Assembly: GCF_954871325.1 (NCBI RefSeq)
Contig: NC_088775.1
Location: 59,187,561-59,251,560 of the forward strand
Length of the DNA stretch: 64,000 bases
Source of the DNA: Gordionus sp. m RMFG-2023
Lineage: Eukaryota; Nematomorpha; Gordioida; Chordodea; Parachordodidae
Direction: 5' to 3'
The notes under the pieces were generated by a model. It did no database searches. It was not told the origin of the DNA and saw only the letters and a program-made list of their open reading frames with translations. Positions within the stretch are counted from its first letter, which is position 1. The number at the start of each line of letters is the position of its first letter. Shown here piece by piece: positions 1-11,525 of this stretch. Made by a program: the position numbers and the translations under genes.

Positions 1-357
1 ATGAATCATGTATTTAAAAGTTATACAAATTGGCAATCAAGTAATTTAATTAATTTAATTGATATAATATATAATAAAGTACAAATACAAGAAAAAGATC
101 TCGAAAGAGCTTTGATAGGAAAAGGAGAATATTATTTGGCTGAGGGGTATAAGTCATTTCAGATAGATTTATCAATTTGGGAGAAATTTAGTGAGGAAGA
201 TAAAAAAAAAGAGGGAGAAAATTTAATAAAAGGAAGTAAAAAACGGGAAAGAGAAAATGTCATGTCATCATGCGGGGAATTAATACTTTTAAAGCCTAAA
301 AATTCCAAAAAACCATGTCAAAAAATTAGAATAAAAAAAATAGAACAGTATCAATAA
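1..357 (+). CDS. Unrecognised 118-residue ORF at window edge
   Basis: An open frame runs from an ATG at the first base to a TAA. I do not recognise the product. It is rich in Lys, Glu, Asn and Ile, with a strongly charged stretch at about residues 62-85 and a basic C-terminus. No signal peptide or membrane segment is visible. The central stretch GKGEYYLAEGYKSF looks like real protein rather than translated A/T noise. The window begins exactly at this ATG, so the true start may lie upstream and this could be the last part of a longer gene. Everything nearby is repeat or mobile DNA, so a transposon-encoded protein is as likely as a host gene. Confidence 0.3.
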   Translation: MNHVFKSYTNWQSSNLINLIDIIYNKVQIQEKDLERALIGKGEYYLAEGYKSFQIDLSIWEKFSEEDKKKEGENLIKGSKKRERENVMSSCGELILLKPKNSKKPCQKIRIKKIEQYQ

Positions 358-1124
358 AAAAAATTAAAATTGAAAAATAATAAGGCCCTAAACGTCTCGT
401 ACTCTTTTTCATATATATCAAATCAATTTTTTAATTTTACAATATATATCGAAACAATGCTTCATCCTAATCATAATTTTAAAAAAAAATTTATTCACAT
501 CGCATGCAAATATTAATTTTTTTTAAAATTTTTATTCATATCGTCACAAATACCAAATTTTTTAAATATTAATTTTTTGTAACTTTTATTCATTCATATC
601 GTTACAAATACCAAATTTTTTTAAAATTTTTTTATTGATGGCATGCAAATATTAATTATTTTTAATTTTTATTCATATCATCACAAATACCAAATTTTTT
701 ATATATTTTTGTAACTTTTATTCATTCATATCGTCAAAAATAATTTTTTTAAATTTTTTTTATTGACATCGCATACAAATAGTAATTTTTTTTAATTTTT
801 ATTCATATCATCACAAATACCAAATCTTTTTAAAATATTTTTTTTTACATCGCATTATTTAATTGATTATTCATAATTTCTATTTTGTTAAATATATTTT
901 AAAATATATGAGGAAATGATGATATATATAGATGAAAATACTAGGGATATCTGATCCTCGTTTAATTATATTTATTTTTCGCTTTTGTTTTTGGTATAAT
1001 TATTGTATCAAATGTCTTTTATCGACATTAATTTAATAAAATTATATTTTATTTTTTTGGATTAATATGATATTATATAATAGATAAAAAATAAAATATT
1101 TATTAAGATAAAGAATTTTCTATG
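358..1124. repeat. AT-rich stretch with ~134-bp tandem repeat (about 490-860)
   Basis: Blocks containing GCATGCAAATATTAAT followed by ATTCATATCGTCACAAATACC recur near 502, 638 and 769, a period of about 131-137 bp with nearly three copies. Copies differ by many substitutions and A/T-run lengths. No gene is seen from 358 to 1,124. Confidence 0.6.
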
Positions 1125-2229
1125 GATAACGCCAACAAAGCAGTATTTCGGTTTGAAATCGGTTATCGGTCAAATCACGATATTTTTAAAATATTTTTTG
1201 GGATAATGATTTGCACGTATTTATAGATAAATTAACCAAAAATGAACATTTTCCAAATAATATTACTACCAAATTTGGTAGATCGAATATTTAGTAAGTG
1301 GTCGGTTTTGAGCTCGGCATTCGGTCAAATCATAATATTTTCAAAAAATTAATTAGGATAATGCTTAACACGTTATTGTTCACATATAAACCAAAAAAGA
1401 ATTTTCCATGTATAACGCCAGCAAGGCAGTATTTCGGTTTCAAATCGGTTATCGGTCAAATCACGATATTTTTAAAATACTTTTTGGGATAGTGATTTAC
1501 ACGTATTTATAGATAAATTAACCAAAAATGAACATTTTCCAAATAATATTACTACCAAATTTGGTAGATCGAATATATAGTAAGTGGTCGGTTTTGAGCT
1601 CGCCATTCGGTCAAATCATAATATTTAAAAAAAATGATTAGCATAATGCTTAACACGTTATTGTTCACGTATAGACCAAAAATGAAGAATTTTCCATGTA
1701 TGCCAGCAAGGTAGTATTTAGTCATTGGGCCGGTTTCAAATCGCTTTTCTTCAAATCACGATATTTTTAAAATATTTTTGCGATAATGATTTACACGTAT
1801 ATATAGATAAATAAACCAAAAATAATTTATTTTCCAAATAATATTAACACCAAATTTGGTCGGTCGAATATTTAGTAATTGGTCGGTTTTAACCTCGCCA
1901 TTTGGTCAAATCATAATATTTTCAAAATATTAATTAGGATAATGCTTAACTCGTTATTGTTCACGTATAAACCAAAAATGAAGAATTTTCCATGTATAAC
2001 GCCAGCAAGGCAGTATTTCGGTTTCAAATCGGTTATCGGTCAAATCACGATATTTTTAAAATATTTTTTGGGATAATGATTTGTACGTATTTATAGATAA
2101 ATTAACCAAAAATGAACATTTTCCAAATAATATTAACACCAAATTTGATCGATCGAATATTTAGTAATTGGTCGGTTTTAAGCTCGTCATTCGGTCAAAT
2201 CATAATATTTTTTAGGATAATGTTTAAAG
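1125..2229. repeat. Satellite array, ~289-bp dimeric unit, about four copies
   Basis: The block AACCAAAAATGAACATTTTC or a close variant recurs near 1,236, 1,523, 1,813 and 2,104, giving a unit of about 288-291 bp. Each unit is itself two diverged halves of roughly 145 bp. One half contains GTCAAATCATAATATTT and TAACACGTTATTGTTCAC. The other contains GTCAAATCACGATATTT and TTACACGTATTTATAGAT. Both end in ACCAAAAATGAA-like sequence. Repeated 64-65-codon frames in this block are by-products of the unit, not genes. The array is interrupted at 2,230 by an LTR element and resumes at 5,418. Confidence 0.8.
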
Positions 2230-2395
2230 TGTTTTATTAAATAAGTAAAATAAGTAAAGTAAGTCAAAGTATCTTTAATACAAAATATCACGTATATATA
2301 TATAATGAATTCAATCCTTCAGGTTATGTAATTTACAAACGAAAAGTTAATATTATATTCAATTTAAATTCAATTTCAATTACATTTATATTACA
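2230..2395 (-). repeat. 3' LTR of element A
   Basis: Direct copy of 5,251-5,417 with only a handful of differences. TG...CA ends on the minus strand. The polypurine tract adjoins it at 2,396-2,407. Confidence 0.85.
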
Positions 2396-2609
2396 GTTCT
2401 CCCCACTATAAATTGAATTCATCGTGATAACGTAGTGGGGGTTTCGAAACTCTTTTTTCAAGAGTTGTATTCTCATGTTTTGTATTCTCCACTTCTTCGG
2501 TCAACGTAACGGGTATTTCCTTCTCTTGTGTATGTGCATCCCTCAATTGATCTGCATGCTTGTTTTTAACGATCCCCTCTGATTCCACATCGTACAATAT
2601 TGCGCTTTT

Positions 2610-3407
2610 TCATTGTAACACTTTTCCTTTATGCCACCCTGCTGTCCTTTCGTTTGCTAACCAAACTTTTTGCTGCTCTACAAACTCCCGAGGTTCAACA
2701 CTTCTATCTTTGTAGTACTTTTGTTTCCATAGAGCGTTTTCCGTCCTTTCTCTCGTTGATAATTTCCACTGATCTAATGTCGTCCTAAGCGACCTTCCAA
2801 ACATCATCTCGGCAGGGGATTTACCAGTAGTTGCATTGGGAGTATTACGGTGAGTAATTAAAACATTCGCTAAATTTAACTGGTCCGGAGTCCCACATCT
2901 CTTTCCAGCATAGAAACGCGTCTTTATCGTCCGTATATATCCAGCTAAACCATTCGATTTAGGGCTATAAGGGGCCGATCTAAAATGTTTTATATTGTTT
3001 TTAAAAAGAAACGTTTTGAATTCAGATCCAGTAAACTAAGTACCGTTATCTGAGACAATGTAGCGAGGTAACCCAAATCTAGCGAAATAATTACGCAGAT
3101 TATTTATTACACTCGCCGAATTAATATGTGTTAAAATTGCAACTTCAACCCATTTGGTAAAAGCGTCTACGCAAATTAACCAATACTTTCCAGATACGGG
3201 GCCTGTCAAATCAATGTGTATTCGTTCCCAAGGTCGGGTAGGAATGTTCCAATTGTATAATGGCACTTCTTTAGCTCCCGGCCTTCCTTGACAACTCTTA
3301 CAACATTTAACAAAGTCTTCAACATCAGTATCGAGATTTGTCCAAAAAACGTAATATCTACACAATGATTTCATCCCCACTATCCCAGAATGTCCTCGAT
3401 GAATCAC
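2610..3407 (-). pseudogene. Integrase region of element A (fossil)
   Basis: The N-terminal zinc-binding part (His-His then CKSC spacing) is followed by the catalytic-core start with IDLTGPVSGKYWLICVDAFT, then FGLPRYIVSDNGT, the standard Ty3-type core motifs holding the first two acidic residues. Lower coordinates (2,610-2,807) hold the C-terminal part of the integrase region. In the family this enzyme inserts the cDNA into host chromosomes. Fossil; broken. Confidence 0.8.
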
Positions 3408-3425
3408 ATTTAAAACCTCCTTTTT

Positions 3426-4094
3426 TTAAATATCTGGAATAATAATTCTATCATTATAAAATAATAATCCTTCTTCGAACGAAATATTATCTTTAATCGA
3501 AATATATTTTTTTACAATCTCCGAATAATTATTTATATTATCAATATACCAATGATTTTTTATTAATTTAATAATCTCTTTTAGGTTTATATCATTGCTC
3601 GTTTCACTTACGACTTTGCTGCGAGTGAAAGATAAATCTCCTATTAAATTAATTTTTAATCCTCTGATTTCTTCTTCGAATTTTTTTGTAACTTCATTGG
3701 TTTTTGCTTTCTCTACCCCCAAACGGGACAGAGCATCGGCACATTTGTTTTGATTACCTGGTCTATATATTATCTCATAATCATAATTGAATAGCTTCGT
3801 CGCCCACCGTATTAAACGGTTATTTGTTATTTTGTTAAGATCTCTTTTATCACCTAAAATATATTGTAATGGTTTATGATCAGTAACCAAGATAAAATGT
3901 CTTCCAAAAATATATTGATGAAACTTCTCGATAGCGAACATGATCGCCTTAGCCTCCCGATCAATTGTGGCATAATTCTTTTCAGCCGCCGAAAGTGTCC
4001 TCGATGCGTAAGCAATCGGTTTCTCCTGGCCAGTAAGAAATCGGTGTGCAATAACAGCTCCTAGACCATCTTCGGAAGCGTCACAAGAAATCAC
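3426..4094 (-). pseudogene. RNase H region of element A (fossil)
   Basis: Contains CDASEDGLGAVIAHR, PIAYASRTLSAAEKNY and TDHKPLQYI, the conserved blocks of the Ty3/gypsy RNase H domain, then NRLIRWATKLFNYDYEIIYR and the linker to integrase. In the family it removes RNA from the RNA-DNA hybrid. Fossil. Confidence 0.85.
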
Positions 4095-4150
4095 GACAGG
4101 GATATATCGGCTATTTCGAAATATTTTTTTCTTTGACTTCTACGGTACAT

Positions 4151-5189
4151 TTACCTAGTACTTCGATGGATATGATTATATCCCACTAATTTATAAGCCG
4201 GTGATAGTTGTGGTCTGCCAATACGATTCCAGGTGACCTCATCAATCACACTACACGCGGCGCCGGTATCAAACTCCATAGCTAGCTGCAACCCATTTAT
4301 CTTCGCATCGATGGTTGCTTTATTTGAAAATGACAGGCGAGGTGTCCGTGGCAGAATCATTTGTATGGCATGGGTTCTACAATCTTTCGCTATGTGGTTT
4401 GCCTTACCGCAACGAAAGCATATCACTTTCTTTTGAATAGAGTTAGGTTTGATACTAGGTCTATAATTATTATTAGGAATATAAATATTACTAAAGTGTT
4501 TATTATTATTGAATCTATTGACGTTTGTATAATTATTATTTCTAAAATAATTATTTTTCAAACCCTGTGTTGGCTTATTTTTAATTATTTTATTAACTTC
4601 AGTCTGGGTTTCATTTTCCAACGAAGACAGCGCGTAAACGCACGGTCTCTTCAAAAGTAATATTGCCTTCGATATACTTTGACCGAAGTTCTTTGTCCAA
4701 CTCAGGTAAGCCTACTCCTAGGATAAATATATCTCTTAAAAGTTCATCAAAAGGCGGTTTAAAATTACAAAGAGAACAGACAGTTTTAACCCTAATTGAA
4801 AAGTCAATAATCGTCTTACTGCATCTTTTTATCGTAAAAATTTTTTTCCTATTTACGAAAATGCTCGAACTATCCTTGAACACCAAAAAGCTTTTTATTA
4901 AAGTATCATAATTTATCATCTCTAAATTTATCGGAAAGTGAAAGTTCTTAATTTTGATAAGATTGTCTGTTCCGATATAGGCTAAAAGCAGGTCTTTTTT
5001 TGTATTTAAATCTATAATATTTCTTACTTTATAAATTAACTCCAAGTTAAATAAGTAGTCCTGAATATTTACTTTTTCTTTGACGAATTCTGGAATATGG
5101 AATTTAATAGGAACTACTTCCATTGAGTCTTTAACTTTAATAGGAACTACTTCCATTGAATCTTCAACTTTAATAGGAGCTACTTCCAT
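4151..5189 (-). pseudogene. gag and protease region of element A (fossil)
   Basis: The gag-like frame (4,611-5,189) has the usual retrotransposon capsid composition, and its N-terminus holds an 11-residue unit (MEVxPIKVxDS) about three times in tandem. The adjoining frame (4,151-4,654) has an Asn-rich linker, one CCHC knuckle (CFRCGKANHIAKDC, about 4,390-4,430) and the aspartic-protease active-site motif DTGAACSVID (about 4,235-4,275). Fossil. Confidence 0.8.
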
Positions 5190-5250
5190 TGAGTCTTTTA
5201 CTTTAAATTTAATAAATCAAATAAATCTTCTCTAAAAATCGTCGCCAATG

Positions 5251-5417
5251 TGTTTTATTAAATAAGTAAAATAAGTAAAGTAAGTCAAAGTATCTTTAAT
5301 ACAAAATATCACGTATATATATATAATGAATTCAATCCTTCAAGTTATGTAATTTACAAACGAAAAGTTAATTATATATTCAATTTAAATTCAATTTACA
5401 ATTACATTTATATTACA
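5251..5417 (-). repeat. 5' LTR of element A
   Basis: Near-identical partner of 2,230-2,395. Minus-strand sequence past its CA end begins CATTGGCGACG, the expected primer-binding position. Confidence 0.85.
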
Positions 5418-5944
5418 ATGTTTAACACCTAAATATACACGTATAAACCAAAAATGAAGAGATTTTGATCAATAACGCCAGCAATATGTTCCTTACAAAC
5501 ATTCTACCATTTTTCGATTATAAACCTACTCATTAATTAAATCTCAAAGAAACCTCTATTTTTTAATTTTTTTTTAGGTTTTTCACATGTATTTACACCC
5601 AAATATAAAAAAAAGCGCTATCCAATATTTATTCTGGTTTCCTAAGAATATATTTTCATATTTATGTATTTAATGCTCTCTTATGGATATAAATTTGTTA
5701 AATTTTGTAATTGAAAAAATTTAAGTTGTAATAAGCTAGTAAATATATTTAAATTATTTGATATTTAATATCAATTTTTTAATTAATTAAAAATTGATTT
5801 ATGTAAAATAAAAAAAATGTTTTTGAAAATTTTTTTTAAAAGATATTATATCATCAAATTATGATTGATTTTGATTAATTGCTTTTTAGCAAGGCAGTTT
5901 AGCAAGGCAATATTTAGTCATACCCATATTCTTTAGTTAAATAT
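5418..5944. repeat. Resumed satellite, then AT-rich DNA
   Basis: From 5,418 to about 5,500 the satellite unit continues (TAACACC, ACACGTATAAACCAAAAATG, AACGCCAGCAA). From there to 5,944 I see only A/T-rich sequence, except another scrap of the unit (AGCAAGGCA, twice) near 5,889-5,925. No gene is seen. Confidence 0.6.
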
Positions 5945-6090
5945 AGTGTTGTTAAAAAGCGGAGTTTTTACGGCTCCGACCTCGAGGCCGGTGCCGAAAA
6001 ATTGGCTTAGGCTCAAGCCGGCTCAGAAGTTGGCTCAAGCCGTAGGGGTTGGCTCAAGCCGGCTCAAGAGTTGGCTCGAGTCTTATTTTA
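5945..6090. mobile_element. hAT-like MITE end (AGTGTTGTTAAA family)
   Basis: Begins AGTGTTGTTAAAAAGC, followed by repeated GGCTCAAGCCGGCTCA-type blocks that stand out in GC content. The same ends occur at 12,215, 33,680 and elsewhere in this window. Only one terminus is visible here. Confidence 0.55.
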
Positions 6091-6539
6091 AGCCAAAATT
6101 TATTTATTTAAATATGTTAAAACAATATAATATATATTTATTTTTTTTTAAACATAATAATTTATAAATTATGAAAATATATTGATTTGATGTTTTTTTT
6201 AATAAAAAAAATAAGCTGCTATTGTTGTATTGTAATATTATTTTTTTTTGTTACAATTTATTAGTAATTTTCACGCGCCCAAATTTTTAAGCAAAAAAAA
6301 TTTTTGAAGTTCAAAAATAATAAGAATTTTTAATTTTCATTTGAGCAATTTTTTGGAGAATTTTCTTATAAATAAACAATCTTTGAAGTGAAATCTTTTA
6401 TGTTTTTTTTAATCATCTTTGTAAAATTATCTATTTTTTTGTATATTTAAAGAGGTGGTTTTTTCTAAATAATTTTTAAAAATATTTATGTTAAACTTTT
6501 TTATGTTATTTTATTTGTATTTTTAAAGGAAAATATTTT
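6091..6539. other. AT-rich, nothing recognised
   Basis: Long A and T runs; no coding pattern, RNA gene or clear repeat seen. Confidence 0.5.
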
Positions 6540-7070
6540 AATGTGACAATTGTCATATTCGTTTTTTAAACATTTTTGAAACTTTTTGACATATTTATAT
6601 TGTAGAGAGGTTAAATTATAAATTCAATGAAGATGTAACATATAAAAGTGACAATTGTTGTCATAATCGTTATTTTTAAAGATATTAGATTTTTTTGACG
6701 CAAATGGGTAAAAATACATATTGTAAATATGTTAAATTAAAATCTCAGTGAAGATGTACTATAGATAAGTGACAATTGTCATAATCGTTATTTTTAAAGT
6801 TTTAAAATTTTTTTGATGTAAATGGGCTAAATTAGTATAACTCATGTTTAAATAGAACTTCAGGGAATATGTACCCTAGATAAGTGACAATTATCATAAT
6901 CGCTATTTTTGAGGTTTATTTAATTTTTTTTACGCAAATGGGTTTAAATATAGAATCTAAACATGTTAAATTAAAATCTCAGTAAAGGTGTACTATAGAT
7001 ATGTGACAATTGTCATAATCGTTATTTCTAAAGTTTTTTGACGCAAATGGGTGTAAAATTAGTGTTTAAA
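6540..7070. repeat. Tandem array, ~105-121-bp unit, five copies
   Basis: GTGACAATTGTCATAATCGT or a variant begins near 6,543, 6,648, 6,769, 6,883 and 7,003. Each copy also carries TTTTTTGACGCAAATGGGT and AATCTCAGTGAAGATGTACT. The core TGACAATTGTCA is a perfect palindrome. Confidence 0.75.
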
Positions 7071-7241
7071 ATTATTGTTTTTAAGCTAAAGATAATTTGA
7101 TTGATAAATAATCATTCATTAACTCAATATTTTTCTCGATGTAAATATTAATTAATTTTTTTATTAAACATTTTTAAAGTTGTTTTTTAATCATGTTTAT
7201 GAATAATTAAATGTGGTTTTTGTAAATAATAATTTTTTTGT

Positions 7242-7310
7242 CAGATAGCTGCAGAGGTGTCATTTGCATGGTCCGATTTTTTTAAAAAAAATACAATACA
7301 TCTAGGATTA
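7242..7310. mobile_element. hAT terminus (CAGAGACCTGCAG family)
   Basis: CAGATAGCTGCAGAGGTGTC followed by ATTTGCATGGTCCG matches the outer end of the MITEs at 30,937 and 38,032 and the right end of the hAT element ending at 49,182. Its partner end was not located with confidence; it may belong to the hAT gene at 8.3-10.2 kb. Confidence 0.5.
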
Positions 7311-7396
7311 ATTTTTCTTTAATGCCGCTACGTCTATTTGTTATATAATTGAATTAAATAAAGAATGCATATATTTATAAACTGCAGTTATAACCT

Positions 7397-7588
7397 AGTG
7401 TCGTAAACGCTCATTTTCAGGTGATTTTTAAAAACGGCTAACTCAATTTATCCAGTAAAATATTACGCAATCCGGAAGATTTTGCTCATAGAAGGAACAA
7501 ATGAAGCTTAGGCAATATTTTTCTGGCTGAAATATTGAGTTAGCCGTTTTAAAAAATCGGCTCAAAATCAGCCATTTATTAACAATAT
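7397..7588. mobile_element. MITE, AGTGTTGTTAAA family
   Basis: Left arm has AGTGTCGTAAACGCTC and AAAAACGGCTAACTCAAT. The right arm repeats them inverted (ATATTGAGTTAGCCGTTTT ... GGCTGA/ATTAACAATATT). About 190 bp with no coding capacity. Confidence 0.65.
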
Positions 7589-8298
7589 TATAAACTGGCT
7601 ATCCATATATAATTATTTCTCAAGATAATAAAAATAGTAGACTAACCATGTTTGATATAAGGAATTAATTTATTAATATTTAAATTCAACCCTTTACCAA
7701 TATAGGAGGGTTGGAAGATATTTAAAAAAAAATATATTTTTTTAATTTTATTTAAATTTTATGAAACTAGATTATTTATATGATTCATTAAGCAAATTGA
7801 ATGAGAGGGCAATTTTGCCTCAAAAAGATATTTCCATTTAATAGCTAAAGTTATATATTTTTGTATATTACTTTATAAAAAAGTGTTAGAAAGGAAATAA
7901 CACTCAATACTTAAAAATTCACAATTTAAAAAAATTTTTTATATTTTATTTTTAAAAATCTTGGTTAAATATTTTCCATTTTTACTTATAATTTTGTTAA
8001 ATTGATAACCATTTAAAAAATAGCTTCTTTAGTTCTCTTCACTTAGTTTTTATTTGAAATATTTTCTTTAATTGTATTAAAAACTATTATATATAAATAA
8101 TAAAGTTAACAAATGGAACTATATTATTTAACCGTATTTACGCAAAAGTTTTTCCAACAACCTTGTGTTCATAAACCCTATTAGATTTGAGAAAAAATAT
8201 ATTTAATATTTATATTGTTAGCCAAAATAAAATATTTGTAGTAGTATTTATTTATTTATATATTTTGCTAATAACAATTTATTATATACAATAATCAA
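7589..8298. other. AT-rich 3' flank of hAT gene
   Basis: No gene, RNA or clear repeat seen. Probably the 3' untranslated part or flank of the transposase gene that follows on the minus strand. Confidence 0.4.
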
Positions 8299-10195
8299 TC
8301 ATGTCCAAAAATCATCTTTTAAACTTAATATATCAAAATCCCATGATTTTAGTGATAAACATTCATTTAATATCATCGATGATATGCGATTTCTTTTCTT
8401 GGTCAACGTTTCTACAGCACCAGAAAACACTCTTTCACTAGGCACTGACGTAGATTGATGCGAAAAAAAATCTTTGGCCATCATCGATAATTTTGGATAT
8501 CTGTGGATGTTAGAACTCCACCAATCCAAAACATTTATTGTTGATTTAGCAACTGGTTCTCCAATATAATCGTCAATTTCTTCTTTTGACGGCTCTGGAT
8601 AATCATAAGCTTGCCTTAAAATCGAATTATAAATATGATTAAATATAATAATTGCTATATTTACTTTCTGAGGTCGTTAAATATGGATACCGACATCAAA
8701 TTCGCTGGATTTTCTTCGTCGTTATATTCATAAACATTGTATGTGCCGGGCAGATATTTGTTATATAAAATTTTAAATTTATCAAAATACTCAATTTTAT
8801 TGATGTAAGTTGGTATAAATTTTTTTTTAATCCTTGGGTCAAGGAAAGAGCAAACATAATTTTCAAATGTATTCATATAATTAGAATAAATTTTACATTT
8901 ATTCTTCATTTTTACAGCTGCCTCTTTTATCCCATCACTTGCATTAGATGCGAGGGTTCGCTCAAGTGATGTCATTATTATATTAATATACAATAATGAT
9001 AAACCTACAGTAGTATAGGTTTCCGAACTTACTTCACAATTAATCTTGTAAAATGGGTATAAAAAACTTTCTACTTCTTTTAAAAATTTACATTCTTCAG
9101 TATTTAAATGAAAATCTTCAAAGAATTTTGTGCCAAACTCTATGACAGCATCTATGTTCTATAAATATTAAAAATTATTAAAAAGTAAAAGAATTAATAT
9201 TAATACCTTATTGATTGATTTAATCATTAAATACCTACTGTTCCATCTGGTGGCCACATCATTTGGGATTTTTGTGCCATCACTAATCCTCATGTACTCC
9301 TGCATGAGTTTGGGACTTCTTTGTAATTTTTTAACTAAAATATCTATATTTTGGAGGCGGGAAGAATATGAATCTAATCTTTCTTTGACTATTGTATTTA
9401 TAGTATGTGCTAATCATCGATTGATGTAAAAATCTTTATTAAATTTTTTAAATAATATTTTTTGATATATTCAGATGCTGATAAAATATTTGAGGCATTA
9501 TCATGGGTTATTGATGATATTTTTTTAGGAATTTGAAATTTTTTAAGAGATTCAATTATAACTGAGCAAATATCCTCACCCGTGTGGGGGTGAGGTACCT
9601 CGATAAAATCTAATAAATAATTTTTGGATATCCATTCATTATCTATATAATGAATCGTGAGAGCCATATATGAAGTGGAATTTATTCCAGTCCACATATC
9701 TGTGGTTATAGATATTTGGTTGTTAACATTATTAAGCTTAGCAATCATTTCATTTTTAGCTATTGTATATATGTTCGATAAATATTTGGATGCGGTCTGT
9801 CGACACCAAATCTTTGAATATTTATTGATATATTTAAATATATCTTTAAATGATTCACTATCGAATCCATTAATAGGTACATTTTGATCAATGTGATACT
9901 TCAAAATTAATTTATTTAGATTAAGATTTTCATTAGCTGAAAGTTTTCTAACTCCAATTAATGATGTAGATTCACTCAATTGTAGACTAACATTTTGTAA
10001 TATTTTGGGATGACATCTTTTTAGGTGGTTTTTTAAATTAATGGAAGCTGTAGTAGACAGGTAGAACTTATCACAAAATTTACATTTACGTCTGGACTTC
10101 TTAGGAGTATCTTTAAAATTATTTTTGATAATGACGCTGTTCTCTGATCTAGAAATTTTATATCCTTCTTGAATTTCCATGATTGGACTGGACAT
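8299..10195 (-). pseudogene. hAT transposase, nearly complete, with two short introns
   Basis: Cut-and-paste DNA transposase. From the N-terminus: a BED-type zinc finger (CKFCDKFYLS ... LKNHLKRCH), then the RNase H-like core with ITTDMWTG (first Asp) and SSITHDNASN (second Asp), the AHTINTIVKERL block and RWNSRYLM, the long central region, and the C-terminal dimerisation block with DWWSSN, SVPSERVFS and RNRISSM. The start at 10,195 opens MSSPIMEIQE. Two in-frame GT-AG introns fit: 9,159-9,206 (48 nt, phase 0) and 8,615-8,664 (50 nt). The first exon appears to lose frame once near 9,410, and the Cys normally before LAHT reads as a stop. Otherwise the gene reads through at about 600 residues. 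Element ends were not firmly located; candidates are 7,242 and 10,547-11,940. Confidence 0.87.
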
Positions 10196-11525
10196 AGACT
10201 GCCTTTATATATTAAAAAAATAGATATAAATATAAATTTCAAGTTTTTATACTATTTAAATAATTTACTATAAGGAATATATCTTAAAGGTATGCATTGG
10301 CGGGTTATTTGTCATTGTCAAATTAAGATCTATATTGTAAAAATATTTCAAGAAACAAAGCACTAATATTTTTCAATTTAAAAAATTTTTTTTTCCAATA
10401 AAAAAATTTTCAATTTATATAAAATCGGGCTAGGCGGAAAAATTATTTATATATCTGGTCGGACTTTTCGGAACAAATTAAAAAACTCGTTCCGGATAGG
10501 ATAAATTTTAAAAAAGTTTCGGGCCTGTTTTAAAATTAGGCCAGTAACATCACTAATTTTTAGTAACATTTTGTCTTATATTTAAACGAAAAAAATAATC
10601 TGGATTCTGCAGTGTCAAAGTTTTACAAATTAACCAAAAATAATAAAAATTAATTATATTAATAGGAATTAAATTGAAATAAATGAGCCATCATTAAAAT
10701 AAAGAAACCATTGAACAAGGAAAAATTAAACCTTTTAATCTAGCGACAAAAACTAAAACTGATATTTATATTCCTCAAAATTTAAAAAAAATTAAATCAC
10801 TAATCGGATGCTGAGCCAATTAGCATATTGCCATAAACCTAAATTAAATTGAATTACTGGTTGATTTAATAAAATAATATGCAGATTCAAATTTACTTAA
10901 TGAAATCAAAATTATTTTAATTAACAAAAGACTATGTATCTCGTTTAAGATTACAAATTTTAACAAAATTATGTAACTCTAACTACTTTTAAAGAAAAAC
11001 TAAAAAATAAGCATATATTATATAATTGACCTTACCTCTATCCCTGTAATTTCCAGATGTGACTGAGACTGTGAGGAAGAATATTCGTCAAATGAATAAT
11101 CCATATTTTTTTATTTGAAAATAAAATTATTATATCAGTCCCGTCGTTCCTCTCCTACTTTTTTTAAAAAATAAATTATTTGAATTTATTTACTTTTTTT
11201 TACATAAAATAAAAAAGCATGGATTTTATTTTATAATAATATTAAATAATAATTATAAAAAATTTAATATTATTATATTATAATAAATAAAAAAATATAA
11301 AAAATCTAACTTTGTAAAAAGTAAATTTCAAACAAATACAATTAATGATTTAAAATTTCTGGATGCTGCCACTCTCGTCTCGGGTGGTATATTATTTTTT
11401 TATGTTATTTATTTTTATTAAAATAAATATAACATTTTTTTAAATGAATACTTATGTATGATTAAACTTGTGAATGAGTTTTGTCTAAATAAACATTTAA
11501 TATCATCAGGAATTACAATATAATT
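10196..11525. other. hAT 5' flank and AT-rich DNA
   Basis: 10,298-10,547 is a GC-punctuated block (ATCGGGCTAGGCGG, TCGTTCCGGAT, CAGGCC) ending GGCCAGTAACATCACT. It resembles 53,700-53,970 and looks like a hAT subterminal region. The remainder to 11,525 is AT-rich with nothing recognised. Confidence 0.45.

Larger units (their letters stand above)
2230..5417 (-). mobile_element. LTR element A: compact Ty3/gypsy-like fossil
   Basis: Nearly identical ~166-bp direct repeats (2,230-2,395 and 5,251-5,417) bound the element. Read on the minus strand each begins TG and ends CA. A purine-rich tract (AGTGGGGAGAAC, 2,396-2,407) abuts the 3' LTR, and sequence beginning CATTGGCGACG follows the 5' LTR where a primer-binding site is expected. 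Parts read 5' to 3' on the minus strand: gag, CCHC knuckle, protease, RNase H, integrase. It sits inside the satellite; both flanks carry AATGTTTAA next to the LTRs, as expected from one split unit. The element is broken (several breaks) and shorter than usual for the family, but the LTR similarity makes it the youngest LTR insertion here. Confidence 0.85.

Noticed and set aside
1298-2076. Two similar 64-65-codon frames suggesting a conserved small protein
   Set aside because: They are the same position of successive satellite units; the similarity is that of the repeat.
2600-2788. Plus-strand frame and other plus-strand frames between 2,600 and 4,911
   Set aside because: Antisense shadows of the minus-strand LTR fossil coding regions.
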